The notes under the pieces: model-generated | Told to the model about the DNA's origin: nothing | The model's database searches: none | Seen by the model: the letters and a program-made list of their open reading frames with translations, nothing else | Shown: piece by piece, positions 17,601-27,490 of the stretch | Position numbering within the stretch: position 1 is the first letter of the stretch | How the letters are laid out: each line of letters begins with the position of its first letter | DNA from: Candidatus Moraniibacteriota bacterium | GTDB lineage: Bacteria; Patescibacteriota; Minisyncoccia; Moranbacterales; UBA1568 | Assembly: GCA_013334575.1 (NCBI GenBank) | Contig: JAAXXG010000001.1 | Coordinates: 105,280 to 143,636, forward strand | Length of the DNA stretch: 38,357 nucleotides | Direction of reading: 5' to 3' | Position numbers and translations under genes: made by a program

Positions 17601-18416
17601 CTAATCATGTTTCGGAAGCGGCTTCCCGAGATACTTGAGAAAGTATTTGGCACCGCTGGAAATATGGTACCACGTGAGTCGGTTCAGTAGAAGCGACCGA
17701 AGGAACCCTCCTTTCGCGCTCCCCTTCCCGTGATAATGATAGACGGTGACATCGGGATAGTGCACTACCCTGAACCCGGCGTCCCAGAATCGTCGGCACC
17801 AATCGACGTCCTCCATATACATGAAGAATCGGGTGTCCATGAGGCCGACCGCATCCACGGCTTCACGCCGCACGAACAGAGCCGAACCCATCACCCAGTC
17901 GACGTTCCTCGGTGTTTTCCGGTCGTAATCGCGCATGAGAAACCAGTCCAGGTGCCGCTTCGCGAACGGAAGCTTTCCGAGGAACGTACGCCGATAGACT
18001 ATGGTCCACGGACGATAGAAACGGAAACAGGAAATCTGCTCGCTTCCGTTGAAGTTCACCTGTCGGGGACCGACGATTCCGATTTTCGGATCGGATTCCG
18101 CGAAGCGCAGCAACTCATCGACCGATCCCTCCGTCAGGATGATGTCGTGATTGATAAGAAAGAGGAATTCGCCGCGCGCCTCCTTAAGGGACCGGTTCAG
18201 CAAGACGGGAAAACCGACGTTCCGCTCATGAGGAACGAACGTTCGCACCTGCGGATAGTCCTTCAATACGAGACGGGTCGCTTCCTCGGTCGCGCTGTCC
18301 ACCACGAGCACCTCGAAGTCATCCCGCTGAACATGCCGGAACACGGAATCCAGACAGAGTCTCAGAAGCTCCGGGTTCCGGTAGCTGTTTATCGCGATGG
18401 AAATTTTCGGAGACAT
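17601..18416 (-). CDS. GT2 family glycosyltransferase
   Basis: 'KISIAINSYRNPELLRLCLDSVFR', 'EFLFLINHDIIL', 'MDTRFFMYMEDVDWCRRFWDAGFRVVHYPDVTVYHYHGKGS'. Confidence 0.93.
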   Translation of the reverse strand: MSPKISIAINSYRNPELLRLCLDSVFRHVQRDDFEVLVVDSATEEATRLVLKDYPQVRTFVPHERNVGFPVLLNRSLKEARGEFLFLINHDIILTEGSVDELLRFAESDPKIGIVGPRQVNFNGSEQISCFRFYRPWTIVYRRTFLGKLPFAKRHLDWFLMRDYDRKTPRNVDWVMGSALFVRREAVDAVGLMDTRFFMYMEDVDWCRRFWDAGFRVVHYPDVTVYHYHGKGSAKGGFLRSLLLNRLTWYHISSGAKYFLKYLGKPLPKHD

Positions 18417-18440
18417 GAAGCGATCGGACACGGAAAGCCC

Positions 18441-19652
18441 CTACGGGAGGGAGGAGAAGAGCGCCTTGATGCGATCATACGCATCCCCTTGCGGAAGAAG
18501 GATATAGCCTGCGGCGGGATCGCTGTTTTCCGGATGGTAGAGCAGGCCCTCCTCCGTGGTATCGAGCACCTTCTGCGTCAGTTGAGCATCACCGATCTTC
18601 TGATACAGGTCGAAGAGTCTCTTGAGCTCCCACGCTTCCATATCCGTCCGGACATTATCGCCGAGCGCTGAAACGACTCCATCTATCTTGCTGAAATCGG
18701 TCATCAGTCCGAGGGAAAGCGCCTTCGCCTTTATCAGCTTGATTACTTCCTGTTGACGCTTCGCCCGTTCGAAGTCGTTCGAACCGTAGCGTGCGCGGGC
18801 ATAGCAGAGCGCCGTCTCCCCGTTCAGGGTGCTGTCACCAACGGGAAGCTCGAAGGCGCCTCCGCATTCCTCGTCCTTGTTATAGCAGAGCAGGTATGAT
18901 TTCGTGATGTATCGCGTCCCATCCTTGCGGACATACCATTTATTCTCGTACTGCGGCGGCTTGGTCGGGATGGTATAGACGTACGGATCGCATACGTGCG
19001 GCTCGTGAAACTGCATCCCCTCCGCGAACGGCTGATCGAGATGGACGGTTATTCCTCCCAAGGCATCGACGAGCTCCTCGAATCCCTTGAAGTTTATGGA
19101 GACGGCGTAATCGATAGGCTGTCCGGTCACTTCGGAAACGATCTTCTTCATGTATTCCATGCCTTGCCCCTTCCCACGCTCCTCGCCATAGACATGGACG
19201 GCATTGATCTTCATCTTGTCGGACGTCCCCGGAAAATCCACATAGAGGTCGCGCGGTATGGAAACCAAAGAGGCCTTCGGCAAATCCCCGTCCTTTTCCG
19301 ATCCAGGGTGCACCGAAAGGACCATGATGGTATCGGCAAGCAGTCCCCCGCCCTCCACGCCCTCACCGCGCATCCCGAGAAGAAGGATGTTGATCCGTCC
19401 CTCTTCTTCCCCCTTCAGCTTGGATTCCGACCCCGGCAGCGATTTCATGACGCTTGAGAGGATGCCGCCCCTGCCCATTGAAATCCTGTCCATCACCGAA
19501 CCCGCGCGCCACAGCACCACGCCGGCCACCAGTACGACGCCCACAACGATGGTGACAACTATCGCCCGGACATGATGATGCCGAAAAACACCGCCGGACG
19601 AGACGGTTTCGGACCGTTTTCGGAACGAATTCCACATATTCTTTTCGTTCAT
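18441..19652 (-). CDS. LytR-CpsA-Psr (LCP) family protein
   Basis: N-terminal TM, 'INILLLGMRGEG...ADTIMVLSVHP', 'SLVSIPRDLYVDFPG', 'CYARARYGSNDFERAKRQQEVIK'. Confidence 0.96.
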   Translation of the reverse strand: MNEKNMWNSFRKRSETVSSGGVFRHHHVRAIVVTIVVGVVLVAGVVLWRAGSVMDRISMGRGGILSSVMKSLPGSESKLKGEEEGRINILLLGMRGEGVEGGGLLADTIMVLSVHPGSEKDGDLPKASLVSIPRDLYVDFPGTSDKMKINAVHVYGEERGKGQGMEYMKKIVSEVTGQPIDYAVSINFKGFEELVDALGGITVHLDQPFAEGMQFHEPHVCDPYVYTIPTKPPQYENKWYVRKDGTRYITKSYLLCYNKDEECGGAFELPVGDSTLNGETALCYARARYGSNDFERAKRQQEVIKLIKAKALSLGLMTDFSKIDGVVSALGDNVRTDMEAWELKRLFDLYQKIGDAQLTQKVLDTTEEGLLYHPENSDPAAGYILLPQGDAYDRIKALFSSLP

Positions 19653-20812
19653 TGGTTATGACCGGAGAGCTCGCGATAGGCACCTGCGAGTATCGCGGCG
19701 CTTTCCGGCCACGAAAACATATCAAGACGATCACGTCCGGATCGCCGGATACGGTCCCTGAGTCGGCTATCGGTGAGAAGAGTATACAACGTTTTCGCGC
19801 AGGCGGCAACGTTGGAGGGATCGAAATACGTGACGGCATCTCCGCCGACCTCATGAAACGGGGGGATGTCCGAGGCGGCGACCGGCGTCCCGGCAGCGAA
19901 CGCCTCCAGAAGCGGAATGCCGAATCCCTCGTACCGCGACGGGAAGATTAGCGCCTCGGCTGCGGCATAAAGCTCCGGCATATCGGACTGAGCCACGTAG
20001 CCCGGAAAGAGGACTGCTCCGTCGAGGTTCGTATCCCGGATGGCTGAATCGATCGCCGTATCGTAATGTCGACCGCCCCGACCTCCGACAAGCACGAGGG
20101 AAACGTCGGACATCCTTGATCGTAATGCGGCAAACGCTCGCACGAGCACGGGAATATTCTTTCTCGGTTGCATCGTCCCTACGGAAAGAACGAAACGTTC
20201 GGGTAATCCGTAGGCTTCCCGAACCCTCCTACCGTCGCCTGACAGAGCCCCGTCAGCCAGAAAACCGGGGTCGACCGCGTTGGGTACCACGAGTACGCGT
20301 TCCGTTCCCGTTCCGTAATAGGCGACCACTTCGTCCCGCGTGAATTCGGACGGGACGACGACAAGGTCGGCCCTACGCATCGCATGCGGGATGAATATCG
20401 AAAGGAAGATGCGGTCGACAATGCCGATAAGCTTCGGAAATGCCCGGAAAGAAACGTCATGTACATGGACGACGACGCGAGTCCGGCGAGGAATCGCCAT
20501 CGGAAGGATGTACTGCGTATGGAACACGTCGATCCGCTCGTGGAACAGGAACGACGGGACCGAAATCAAGTTCCACGTGAACCGGTTCCGCGACGGCAAT
20601 ACCCGGATTTCCGCATTCTTCGGCAACGCCCCGTCACACCCGACGGACTCGAGGATCTCCCGTTCCGCACCATGTCGGTCTGTCAGCAGGACATATCGGA
20701 GACCGTCGTTCCGACGAAGCAGTTCCCGGACGAGATTCCGGAAGACCGCCTCGTCTCCGGTACGCTTGCTGCCGATGAGTCGGATATCGATCGCGACAGT
20801 ATTCATATTCAT
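19649..20812 (-). CDS. GT4 family glycosyltransferase
   Basis: 'SVGTMQPRKNIPVLVRAF', 'ALIFPSRYEGFGIPLLEAFAAGTPVAASDIPPFHEV'. Start trimmed to MNMNTVAIDIRL. Confidence 0.93.
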   Translation of the reverse strand: MNMNTVAIDIRLIGSKRTGDEAVFRNLVRELLRRNDGLRYVLLTDRHGAEREILESVGCDGALPKNAEIRVLPSRNRFTWNLISVPSFLFHERIDVFHTQYILPMAIPRRTRVVVHVHDVSFRAFPKLIGIVDRIFLSIFIPHAMRRADLVVVPSEFTRDEVVAYYGTGTERVLVVPNAVDPGFLADGALSGDGRRVREAYGLPERFVLSVGTMQPRKNIPVLVRAFAALRSRMSDVSLVLVGGRGGRHYDTAIDSAIRDTNLDGAVLFPGYVAQSDMPELYAAAEALIFPSRYEGFGIPLLEAFAAGTPVAASDIPPFHEVGGDAVTYFDPSNVAACAKTLYTLLTDSRLRDRIRRSGRDRLDMFSWPESAAILAGAYRELSGHNQ

Positions 20813-22392
20813 GCGGTTTCGGTGAATGCGTCCGGCTCGGCCAGGAACGATCCTGCGATACCGAAGAGAGCCCACAAATAGCCGAGCAAGATTCCGGAAT
20901 TGAACAGGTCGAAGACGACAAGCCCGGAGAACGAGGACAGGAGAAACAGCGGTACGACACCGCCTCCGCGAGCAAGGTATACCCTGAAAGACCCCAGGGC
21001 GAGCCACGCGAGAAAACCGATCAGTCCGACGAGTCCGAGCAGTCCGCTCCCGAGCCAGGCCTCCAGAAAGACGTCGCTCGCATTGAGCCCCGCGCCGCGT
21101 TCATCGGCGCCAAGAACGGCGGAGACACTCCCCCACCCCACTCCCAGCACCGGCCTGGTGAGACCGAGCGATATGGCTCTCGCGTAGATATCGCGTCGGA
21201 TGGAAACGTTCGGATCGCTCCGCATGACGGTCGTTATGAAACGACCCGATGCCCGCTCCGAATCGATCGCCTCCAGATCGATATGGCGACACCCGTAACC
21301 GGAAAGTTCCTCGACGTTCCGGATGGAATCGGGAAGCGCCGCCTCTCCATCGCATGAGACCGTGATCGCTTGCAACCCGGAACCGACGCTCGCGACACGG
21401 CCGAACAGGTCGAAATCCGACAGCGGTACGAGAATGACCAGTGCCAAAGCGCCGACTTTCGCTGCGGAAAGCAATGCCAACAGGTACGCCGATATGCGTG
21501 CGCGACCGACGAAAATCGGCAATGCGAGCGCCGTAAGGACGACCGCGATGGAGCCGAGCCACGCGCTCCTGCTGACCGTCATGATCAGGACCGCGATACA
21601 GAGGATCGCCGCTCCGAAAACGAATCGAAGGCGCCCCGACCGAAGCATGACCCGAAACGTAGCGGCGCGAACGATCAGAAAATATCCGGACGAGACAAGA
21701 AATGCCAGGAAGAGGATCGCGTACATACCGAGCCAGTCAGGCTCTGGAAAGAAGCCGTCGGGCCGTCCGGGCATGACTTCGAACGATTTCGCCCCCGAAA
21801 GGAAGAGCCTGTTCTGGACGATGGCGGCAACGGAGGACAGGATCATGGGGAAAACCGAAAATGGCAGCATCCTCCGCAAATCGTCGGAACTGCGGATATA
21901 GATCCGAAACAGCCAATATACGGCGAAAAAGGTCGACAGGATGATAGCGTATCGGAACGCTGACCCAGGCGATTCCGCAAATACGGACGACAAGAAAGCA
22001 CCGATCGGAACAAGGAACAGTAAAACGTCGACAGGATGGATCTTCGGCCATCGTGGCAATTTTCTTCCCGCGAGAAACCTCATGAACAGACCCACGTATA
22101 CGGCCATGGTGAGAAGCTGATACGGACGCAGGTTCATGCCAATCGACACGGGAGCAAGGTTCACGATCTCAAGAGGAAGGACCGCTACGAGAAGTAGAAA
22201 TACCCACCCGGGGCGGTAAGCGGCCGCAAGCGACATCAACGATACCGCCAGGAGAAGGTCGACCGTCGACAACGGAAGCAGCCCGGCATACCAGGAAATC
22301 GGCAAGGCGACGAACGTAAAAACGGAAACCGTCAGGAGCGCAGAGGCTATAGGAGACAAGGACGGAAGCAGGCGAAAGGATTCGGTTTTCAT
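20809..22392 (-). CDS. O-antigen ligase/polymerase-like multi-pass membrane protein
   Basis: Many TM segments; O-antigen ligase-type 'VLGVGWGSVSAVLGADERGAGLNASDVFLEAWLGSGLLGLVGLIGFL'. Confidence 0.85.
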   Translation of the reverse strand: MKTESFRLLPSLSPIASALLTVSVFTFVALPISWYAGLLPLSTVDLLLAVSLMSLAAAYRPGWVFLLLVAVLPLEIVNLAPVSIGMNLRPYQLLTMAVYVGLFMRFLAGRKLPRWPKIHPVDVLLFLVPIGAFLSSVFAESPGSAFRYAIILSTFFAVYWLFRIYIRSSDDLRRMLPFSVFPMILSSVAAIVQNRLFLSGAKSFEVMPGRPDGFFPEPDWLGMYAILFLAFLVSSGYFLIVRAATFRVMLRSGRLRFVFGAAILCIAVLIMTVSRSAWLGSIAVVLTALALPIFVGRARISAYLLALLSAAKVGALALVILVPLSDFDLFGRVASVGSGLQAITVSCDGEAALPDSIRNVEELSGYGCRHIDLEAIDSERASGRFITTVMRSDPNVSIRRDIYARAISLGLTRPVLGVGWGSVSAVLGADERGAGLNASDVFLEAWLGSGLLGLVGLIGFLAWLALGSFRVYLARGGGVVPLFLLSSFSGLVVFDLFNSGILLGYLWALFGIAGSFLAEPDAFTETA

Positions 22393-23561
22393 ATGTCGGC
22401 AAGATTCGTGTGCTCCGGCTGATCGGTGGCGACCCTTATAAGCCCGGTCGCGAACGTCTCCCAGGAGAACGCTCGGACCCGTTCCCGCCCCTTTGAGACG
22501 AGCGCCTCTCGGTACGCGTCGTCATCGAGTAATCGCTCTATTCCCTTTCCTATCTCATCTACCTTGTCCGGCTCGACGAGCAGGACGGCGTCTCCGGACA
22601 CTTCAGGAACCGAACCCGCCCCGAATCCGGCAAGAACCGGCGTTCCGACCGCCATGGCCTCGACGATCGGCAGACCGAATCCTTCATATAGGGAAGGGAA
22701 AAGGAATGCGCGGGCGGAAGCGTATAACGCCGGCAGATCGGCATCCGGAACGAAGCCGAGCAACCGGACCGAATCACCGAGTCCGAGCCGCTTCAGTTCT
22801 TTCCCGACATCGGTCGCGAGCGGATTCCTTCCGGAATGTACTCGACCGGAAATTACGAGCGGCGGAACATCTCCGCGACGGGAACGGAGCTCCGCATACG
22901 CTTCGAGAAGTCGTCCCGTATTTTTCCGGACCTCAAGTCCGCCGCCATGATAGAGATACCCGGGCGACAGCGCATACGTGCCGAGCACGCGATCCGTCTC
23001 TGCCTGTGTCACGGGTTCGCGGAACCGCGGTGCGCAATCCGGATACGCGACGGAAATCCGGCCCTCGGGAATACCAAGATTCAGGGAAAGGTCCCGCTTC
23101 GTAGCACCGGATACCGCCACGATGCGGTCCGCACGCTCAATACCGTGGAGAATGCGAGCCACATGAAGTCGATTCGTCATTCTGCCCCGATATGCGGGGA
23201 ACAGGAACGGAATGATATCGTGAACGACCATCACATGCCGGACCCTCCCCTTCGGGAAGACTGCTGACGATTGGGACATACTGATGAACGTTTCGCATCC
23301 GCCTGAAAGGACGCGGACCGGAAGCGAACGTTCCCACAGGATCCTCCTCGGGACGTCGTCGCGCGTCCAGCGCGGCAGGAACACGCGTTTCTCGAAATTT
23401 TCCGGAAGGAAGGATATATCGGTATCCTCCTCCAAATAAAGCAGGAACCGATGTTCCGCCGATCCCGGAAGACGCCCCAAAGCGCGGAGCGTCTGCTCCG
23501 TCACCTGTCCGATTCCGGTTCCGGGTTTCCGTAAAAACGAGGCGTCTATGCCTATTGTCAT
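22389..23561 (-). CDS. GT4 family glycosyltransferase
   Basis: 'YHGGGLEVRKNTGRLLEAYAEL', 'AFLFPSLYEGFGLPIVEAMAVGTPVLAGFGAGSVPEV'. Confidence 0.94.
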   Translation of the reverse strand: MTIGIDASFLRKPGTGIGQVTEQTLRALGRLPGSAEHRFLLYLEEDTDISFLPENFEKRVFLPRWTRDDVPRRILWERSLPVRVLSGGCETFISMSQSSAVFPKGRVRHVMVVHDIIPFLFPAYRGRMTNRLHVARILHGIERADRIVAVSGATKRDLSLNLGIPEGRISVAYPDCAPRFREPVTQAETDRVLGTYALSPGYLYHGGGLEVRKNTGRLLEAYAELRSRRGDVPPLVISGRVHSGRNPLATDVGKELKRLGLGDSVRLLGFVPDADLPALYASARAFLFPSLYEGFGLPIVEAMAVGTPVLAGFGAGSVPEVSGDAVLLVEPDKVDEIGKGIERLLDDDAYREALVSKGRERVRAFSWETFATGLIRVATDQPEHTNLADI

Positions 23562-23689
23562 AATTCCGTTCCTTTTCAGAAATGATACCCCGGAACGCGG
23601 AAAAAATGAAACGCCACACCCGGCGGCGGTTGCTTATTCGCGCCATTCCGGTACAATAAATCTGAATCCCGAATCCGTAACCGAACCGT

Positions 23690-25006
23690 ATGATACCCGC
23701 GGAATCAACAGAGATGACATCCGGAAATGGCGCCGACCGTTCCGTCTGCGTCATAGGACTCGGATACGTCGGTCTCCCTATCGCCGTTCGTGCCGTCGAA
23801 CGTGGGTATTCGGTTTCCGGCGTCGATCTCGACGAGAGGAAAATTTCCCTCATCAACGAGGGAAAGTCCCCTATAGAGGACAAGACCCTCTCGGAAGAGC
23901 TTCCGAAATTCCCCTTCGAAGCGACGGCCGACCCCACGGTCATTTCCAATGCCGACATCATACTCATCTGCGTGCCGACGCCGGTCGACGACCTCTATAA
24001 CCCGGACCTCGGCCCCGTCCGCGGAGCGGTCTCGATGATCGCGAAGCATGCCAGGAAGGGATCGCTCGTCGTGCTCGAGTCAACCGTGAATCCCGGCGTC
24101 TCGGAAGAGGTCATCTCCCCGATGCTTACCGAAGCAGGATTCTCGGTCGGGACAGACATTCACCTCGCACACTGCCCCGAGCGTATCAACCCGGGCGATG
24201 CGAAGTGGTCCGTGAAGAACATTCCCCGCGTCGTCGGATCGACGAGCGCCGAGGGGCTCGACCGGGCCGTCGCCTTCTACGGCAGTATCGTAGACGGAGA
24301 GATCCGCCCGATGAAGTCGATCCGCGAGGCCGAAGCCGTGAAGATAGTCGAGAACTCGTTCCGAGACATCAACATCGCCTTCGTCAACGAGCTGGCGAAG
24401 TCGTTCGACCAGCTCGGTATCGACGTAAAGGACGTCATCCAGGGAGCCGCCACCAAGCCGTTCTCCTTTATGCCGCATTTCCCGTCGTGCGGCGTCGGCG
24501 GCCACTGTATCCCGGTCGATCCGTACTACCTTATCGAACGTGCCAAACAGTCCGGCTTCGACCACCGTTTTCTCAAGCTCGCGCGAGAAATCAACAATTC
24601 GATGCCTTCCTATACGGTCGAACTGCTGCAGGATACGCTGAACGAGCTGGAGAAGCCCCTCAAAGGCACGAGGATCGGCGTCCTCGGACTCGCCTACAAG
24701 CCGAACATCGACGACCTGCGCGAGTCTCCGGCCGAAGACGTGATTCACGAACTCCGTCGTCACGGAGCGGTCGTCACGACCTTCGATCCCCATGTCCCGC
24801 GCCTCTCCGATGTCAGCTCCCTCGACGAGCTTCTCGACCGTTCCGACGCGCTCGTCCTCGCGACCGCTCATAAGGAATTCCTCGACGAAATCACCCCGCA
24901 GCGTCTCGCCGATGCCGGAATAACCGCCTTCGTCGACGGACAGAACGCCTTCGATCGTGATGCGATGCGGGCCGCCGGCATCGCTTACAAGGGAATCGGT
25001 CGCTGA
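23690..25006 (+). CDS. Nucleotide-sugar dehydrogenase (WecC/Ugd family)
   Basis: 'VCVIGLGYVGLPIAVRAVERGYSVSGVDLD', 'ESTVNPGVSEEVI', 'FMPHFPSCGVGGHCIPVDPYYL'. Confidence 0.96.
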   Translation: MIPAESTEMTSGNGADRSVCVIGLGYVGLPIAVRAVERGYSVSGVDLDERKISLINEGKSPIEDKTLSEELPKFPFEATADPTVISNADIILICVPTPVDDLYNPDLGPVRGAVSMIAKHARKGSLVVLESTVNPGVSEEVISPMLTEAGFSVGTDIHLAHCPERINPGDAKWSVKNIPRVVGSTSAEGLDRAVAFYGSIVDGEIRPMKSIREAEAVKIVENSFRDINIAFVNELAKSFDQLGIDVKDVIQGAATKPFSFMPHFPSCGVGGHCIPVDPYYLIERAKQSGFDHRFLKLAREINNSMPSYTVELLQDTLNELEKPLKGTRIGVLGLAYKPNIDDLRESPAEDVIHELRRHGAVVTTFDPHVPRLSDVSSLDELLDRSDALVLATAHKEFLDEITPQRLADAGITAFVDGQNAFDRDAMRAAGIAYKGIGR

Positions 25007-25028
25007 TCGATTCCGAAAACGAGCGCCT

Positions 25029-25268
25029 ATGTTCTCCCTCCTTCGGTTCGCGATCTGGACCGTCGGCACCGTGACGGTAGCCGGCTTCCTCCTCGGACTT
25101 GCCGGCTATCGCCTAGACTGGAGCCGACCGGAGGGAAACAACGGCTCCTGTGCCGCATCCGTCTCCGTCTGTCGGGACATCGCCATACGACACGGACTCG
25201 AGGGATTCCTCGCGGACTGCCGACCCGACTGCCTTCGGCTCCCCAAGGTGATCGGAAAACAGGACTAA
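25029..25268 (+). CDS. Small single-TM protein with four Cys
   Basis: MFSLLRFAIWTVGTVTVAGFLLGLAGYRLDWSRPEGNNGSCAASVSVCRDIAIRHGLEGFLADCRPDCLRLPKVIGKQD; lies between two co-oriented glycan genes. Confidence 0.55.
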   Translation: MFSLLRFAIWTVGTVTVAGFLLGLAGYRLDWSRPEGNNGSCAASVSVCRDIAIRHGLEGFLADCRPDCLRLPKVIGKQD

Positions 25269-25297
25269 TCCGCCCGCTTCGCGGGACATGAAAGCCT

Positions 25298-26305
25298 ATG
25301 CGTCTCATCGTAAATATCCCCGCCTATAACGAGGAGGACAAGATCGCGGAAACGATCGGCCGGATCCGGTCGAGTTTCGGCTCGGAGTTCTACCGGACCG
25401 GATCCGGCTCGGCTCTCACCGAAAAGCTGATCCAACTGATCGACGACGGATCGACCGATGCGACGGTAGCGCGGGCAAAGGAAGCCGGAGCCGACCTCAT
25501 CGTCTCGTACCGACCGAACCGGCGCCTCGCCTACGCCTTCAAGCGATCCGTGGAAAACGCGCTCGAACACGGGGCCGATTTCATGGTGAACATCGATGCG
25601 GACGGCCAGTTCGATCCGGAAGATATCCCGAAGCTCATCGAGCCGGTACTCGCGGGTTCCTGCGATATGACGGTGGCAAACCGGTTCGGAGACATCGCCG
25701 CAAAGGACATCCCGTGGATACGGAGCTTCCTCAACCGCTTCGCCGCCTCAATGGTCGGATTCTTCCTCAACGTGAAGACCGAGGACTTGACCTGCGGCTT
25801 CCGCGCGCACAGCCGGGAAACTCTCCTGCGGCTGAACCTCGTGAACGTCAACTTCACCTACACGCAGGAGACCATCATCGACGCCATCGGGAAGAATCTC
25901 AAGATCCGCTGGATACCGATCAGAGTCACCTATCACGCGGACCGGAAACCGAAGATAACCAAGTCAGTGACACGGTTCGTCTCGAACGGATTCAAGATCA
26001 TACTCAAAGCCGTGCGCGACGTCCGTCCGATGAAGTTCTTCGGGATTCCGGGGCTCTTCATGATCGGAATCTCCGTCGTCCTGTTCGTGGCGTTCCTCGT
26101 CTCGTACCTGCAGGACCTGAAGATTTCCCCCTATCGGAACTATCTCTCGTTCGCGGCGATATTCTTCGTCGTCGGACTCCAGTTCGTCGTCTTCGCGCTT
26201 CTCGCCGACATGGTGAAGTCCAACCGGCTCCTCATCGAAGAGCAGCTGTACCTCTCCAAGAAACGCCGGTACGATTCCATCGAAGGTTCCCGATCGGCTT
26301 CGTAA
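25298..26305 (+). CDS. GT2 family glycosyltransferase (polyprenyl-phosphate sugar transferase-like) with C-terminal TMs
   Basis: 'LIVNIPAYNEEDKIAETI', 'FMVNIDADGQFDPEDIPKLI', 'TEDLTCGFRAHSRETLLRLN', two TM helices at C-terminus. Confidence 0.94.
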   Translation: MRLIVNIPAYNEEDKIAETIGRIRSSFGSEFYRTGSGSALTEKLIQLIDDGSTDATVARAKEAGADLIVSYRPNRRLAYAFKRSVENALEHGADFMVNIDADGQFDPEDIPKLIEPVLAGSCDMTVANRFGDIAAKDIPWIRSFLNRFAASMVGFFLNVKTEDLTCGFRAHSRETLLRLNLVNVNFTYTQETIIDAIGKNLKIRWIPIRVTYHADRKPKITKSVTRFVSNGFKIILKAVRDVRPMKFFGIPGLFMIGISVVLFVAFLVSYLQDLKISPYRNYLSFAAIFFVVGLQFVVFALLADMVKSNRLLIEEQLYLSKKRRYDSIEGSRSAS

Positions 26306-26323
26306 GCCCCTCCGCCGTTTCCT

Positions 26324-27445
26324 ATGCGCATCCTTTTCGTCTCCCGCGCCTACCCGCCCGTCATCGGAGGTATCGAGAATCAGAACCGAGACCTCGCGCT
26401 CTGGCTCGGAAAAAAGGCAGATCTCCGGCTTATCGCGAATACGCGCGGAAAAACGTTCCTACCGATATTTCTTCCGTATGCCTTTTTCAAGGCCTTGATA
26501 TTCTCGTTCTCAAGCGACATCCTTCTCGTCGGAGACGGAGTCCTTGCCCCGTTGGCCGCAGCGGTCGGAATATTACACCCGGGACTGAAGACCGCAGCCG
26601 TCGTTCACGGACTCGATCTCACGTTCGGACGGAGACCGGGGTTCCTCTCACGTTTCTATCGCTCCGTGAATCTTCCGTCACTGCGACGGCTCGACCGGAT
26701 CTTCGCGGTCAGCGGTCACACGCGCGAGGTCGCGATCAAATCAGGAATCGAACCGAAAAGGATAACCGTCATACGAAACGGCATCGACCCCTCCGAACTC
26801 GTCACATCGAGAAGGCGGGACCTTCTCGACCGGCTCGTCGGCGTTCCCACCGAGAATCGGTTCGTCATACTCCGGATAGGCAGGTATGTCGAGCACAAGG
26901 GCGTCGAATGGTTCATCAGGAACGTCGTTCCGAAACTTCCCGAAAAGGCGCTTTTCGTCGCTGCGGGATCGGTCGTAGGAAAACGGACGGCCGGCGATAA
27001 CGACTATTTCCCGACATGCGAACGGACCGTCGGAGAGCTCGGACTCGACGAACGCGTGCGACTCCTCACCAATCTGCCGCAGGCCGACATTCTGACGCTT
27101 CTCAATGCGTCCGATCTCGCCGTATCACCGAACATACCGGTACCTGGTACCATGGAAGGATTCGGGATAAATGTCATCGAGGCGAACGCCTGCGGACTGC
27201 CCGTCATCGCCGCCGATCTCGAGGGACTCACGGAAGCGGTACAAAACGGAGAAAACGGCACCCTGATTCCGCCGTTGGACTCGGACGGATTCGTAGCCGA
27301 AATCCGACGACTCATGGAGGATCCAGGACAGCTCGCGGAGCGTCGAAAGAAAGCGTCTTCATACGCGGCGGCAACCTTCCATTGGAATGTCCTTTCGGAC
27401 AAATACCTCGAAGCGTTCGAGGAGATGCTCACCTCCGCAAGCTGA
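26324..27445 (+). CDS. GT4 family glycosyltransferase
   Basis: 'SRAYPPVIGGIENQNRDLALWL', 'VIRNGIDPSELV', 'PVPGTMEGFGINVIEANACGLPVIAADLEGLTEAV'. Confidence 0.95.
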   Translation: MRILFVSRAYPPVIGGIENQNRDLALWLGKKADLRLIANTRGKTFLPIFLPYAFFKALIFSFSSDILLVGDGVLAPLAAAVGILHPGLKTAAVVHGLDLTFGRRPGFLSRFYRSVNLPSLRRLDRIFAVSGHTREVAIKSGIEPKRITVIRNGIDPSELVTSRRRDLLDRLVGVPTENRFVILRIGRYVEHKGVEWFIRNVVPKLPEKALFVAAGSVVGKRTAGDNDYFPTCERTVGELGLDERVRLLTNLPQADILTLLNASDLAVSPNIPVPGTMEGFGINVIEANACGLPVIAADLEGLTEAVQNGENGTLIPPLDSDGFVAEIRRLMEDPGQLAERRKKASSYAAATFHWNVLSDKYLEAFEEMLTSAS

Positions 27446-27490
27446 CGCGTCGTCGTGGCGACACTCCCCGTCTTCCTGTACAATACGCTC

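Noticed and set aside
24080-25069. 329-aa minus-strand ORF antisense to the nucleotide-sugar dehydrogenase
   Set aside because: Overlaps the full conserved CDS; no family motif.
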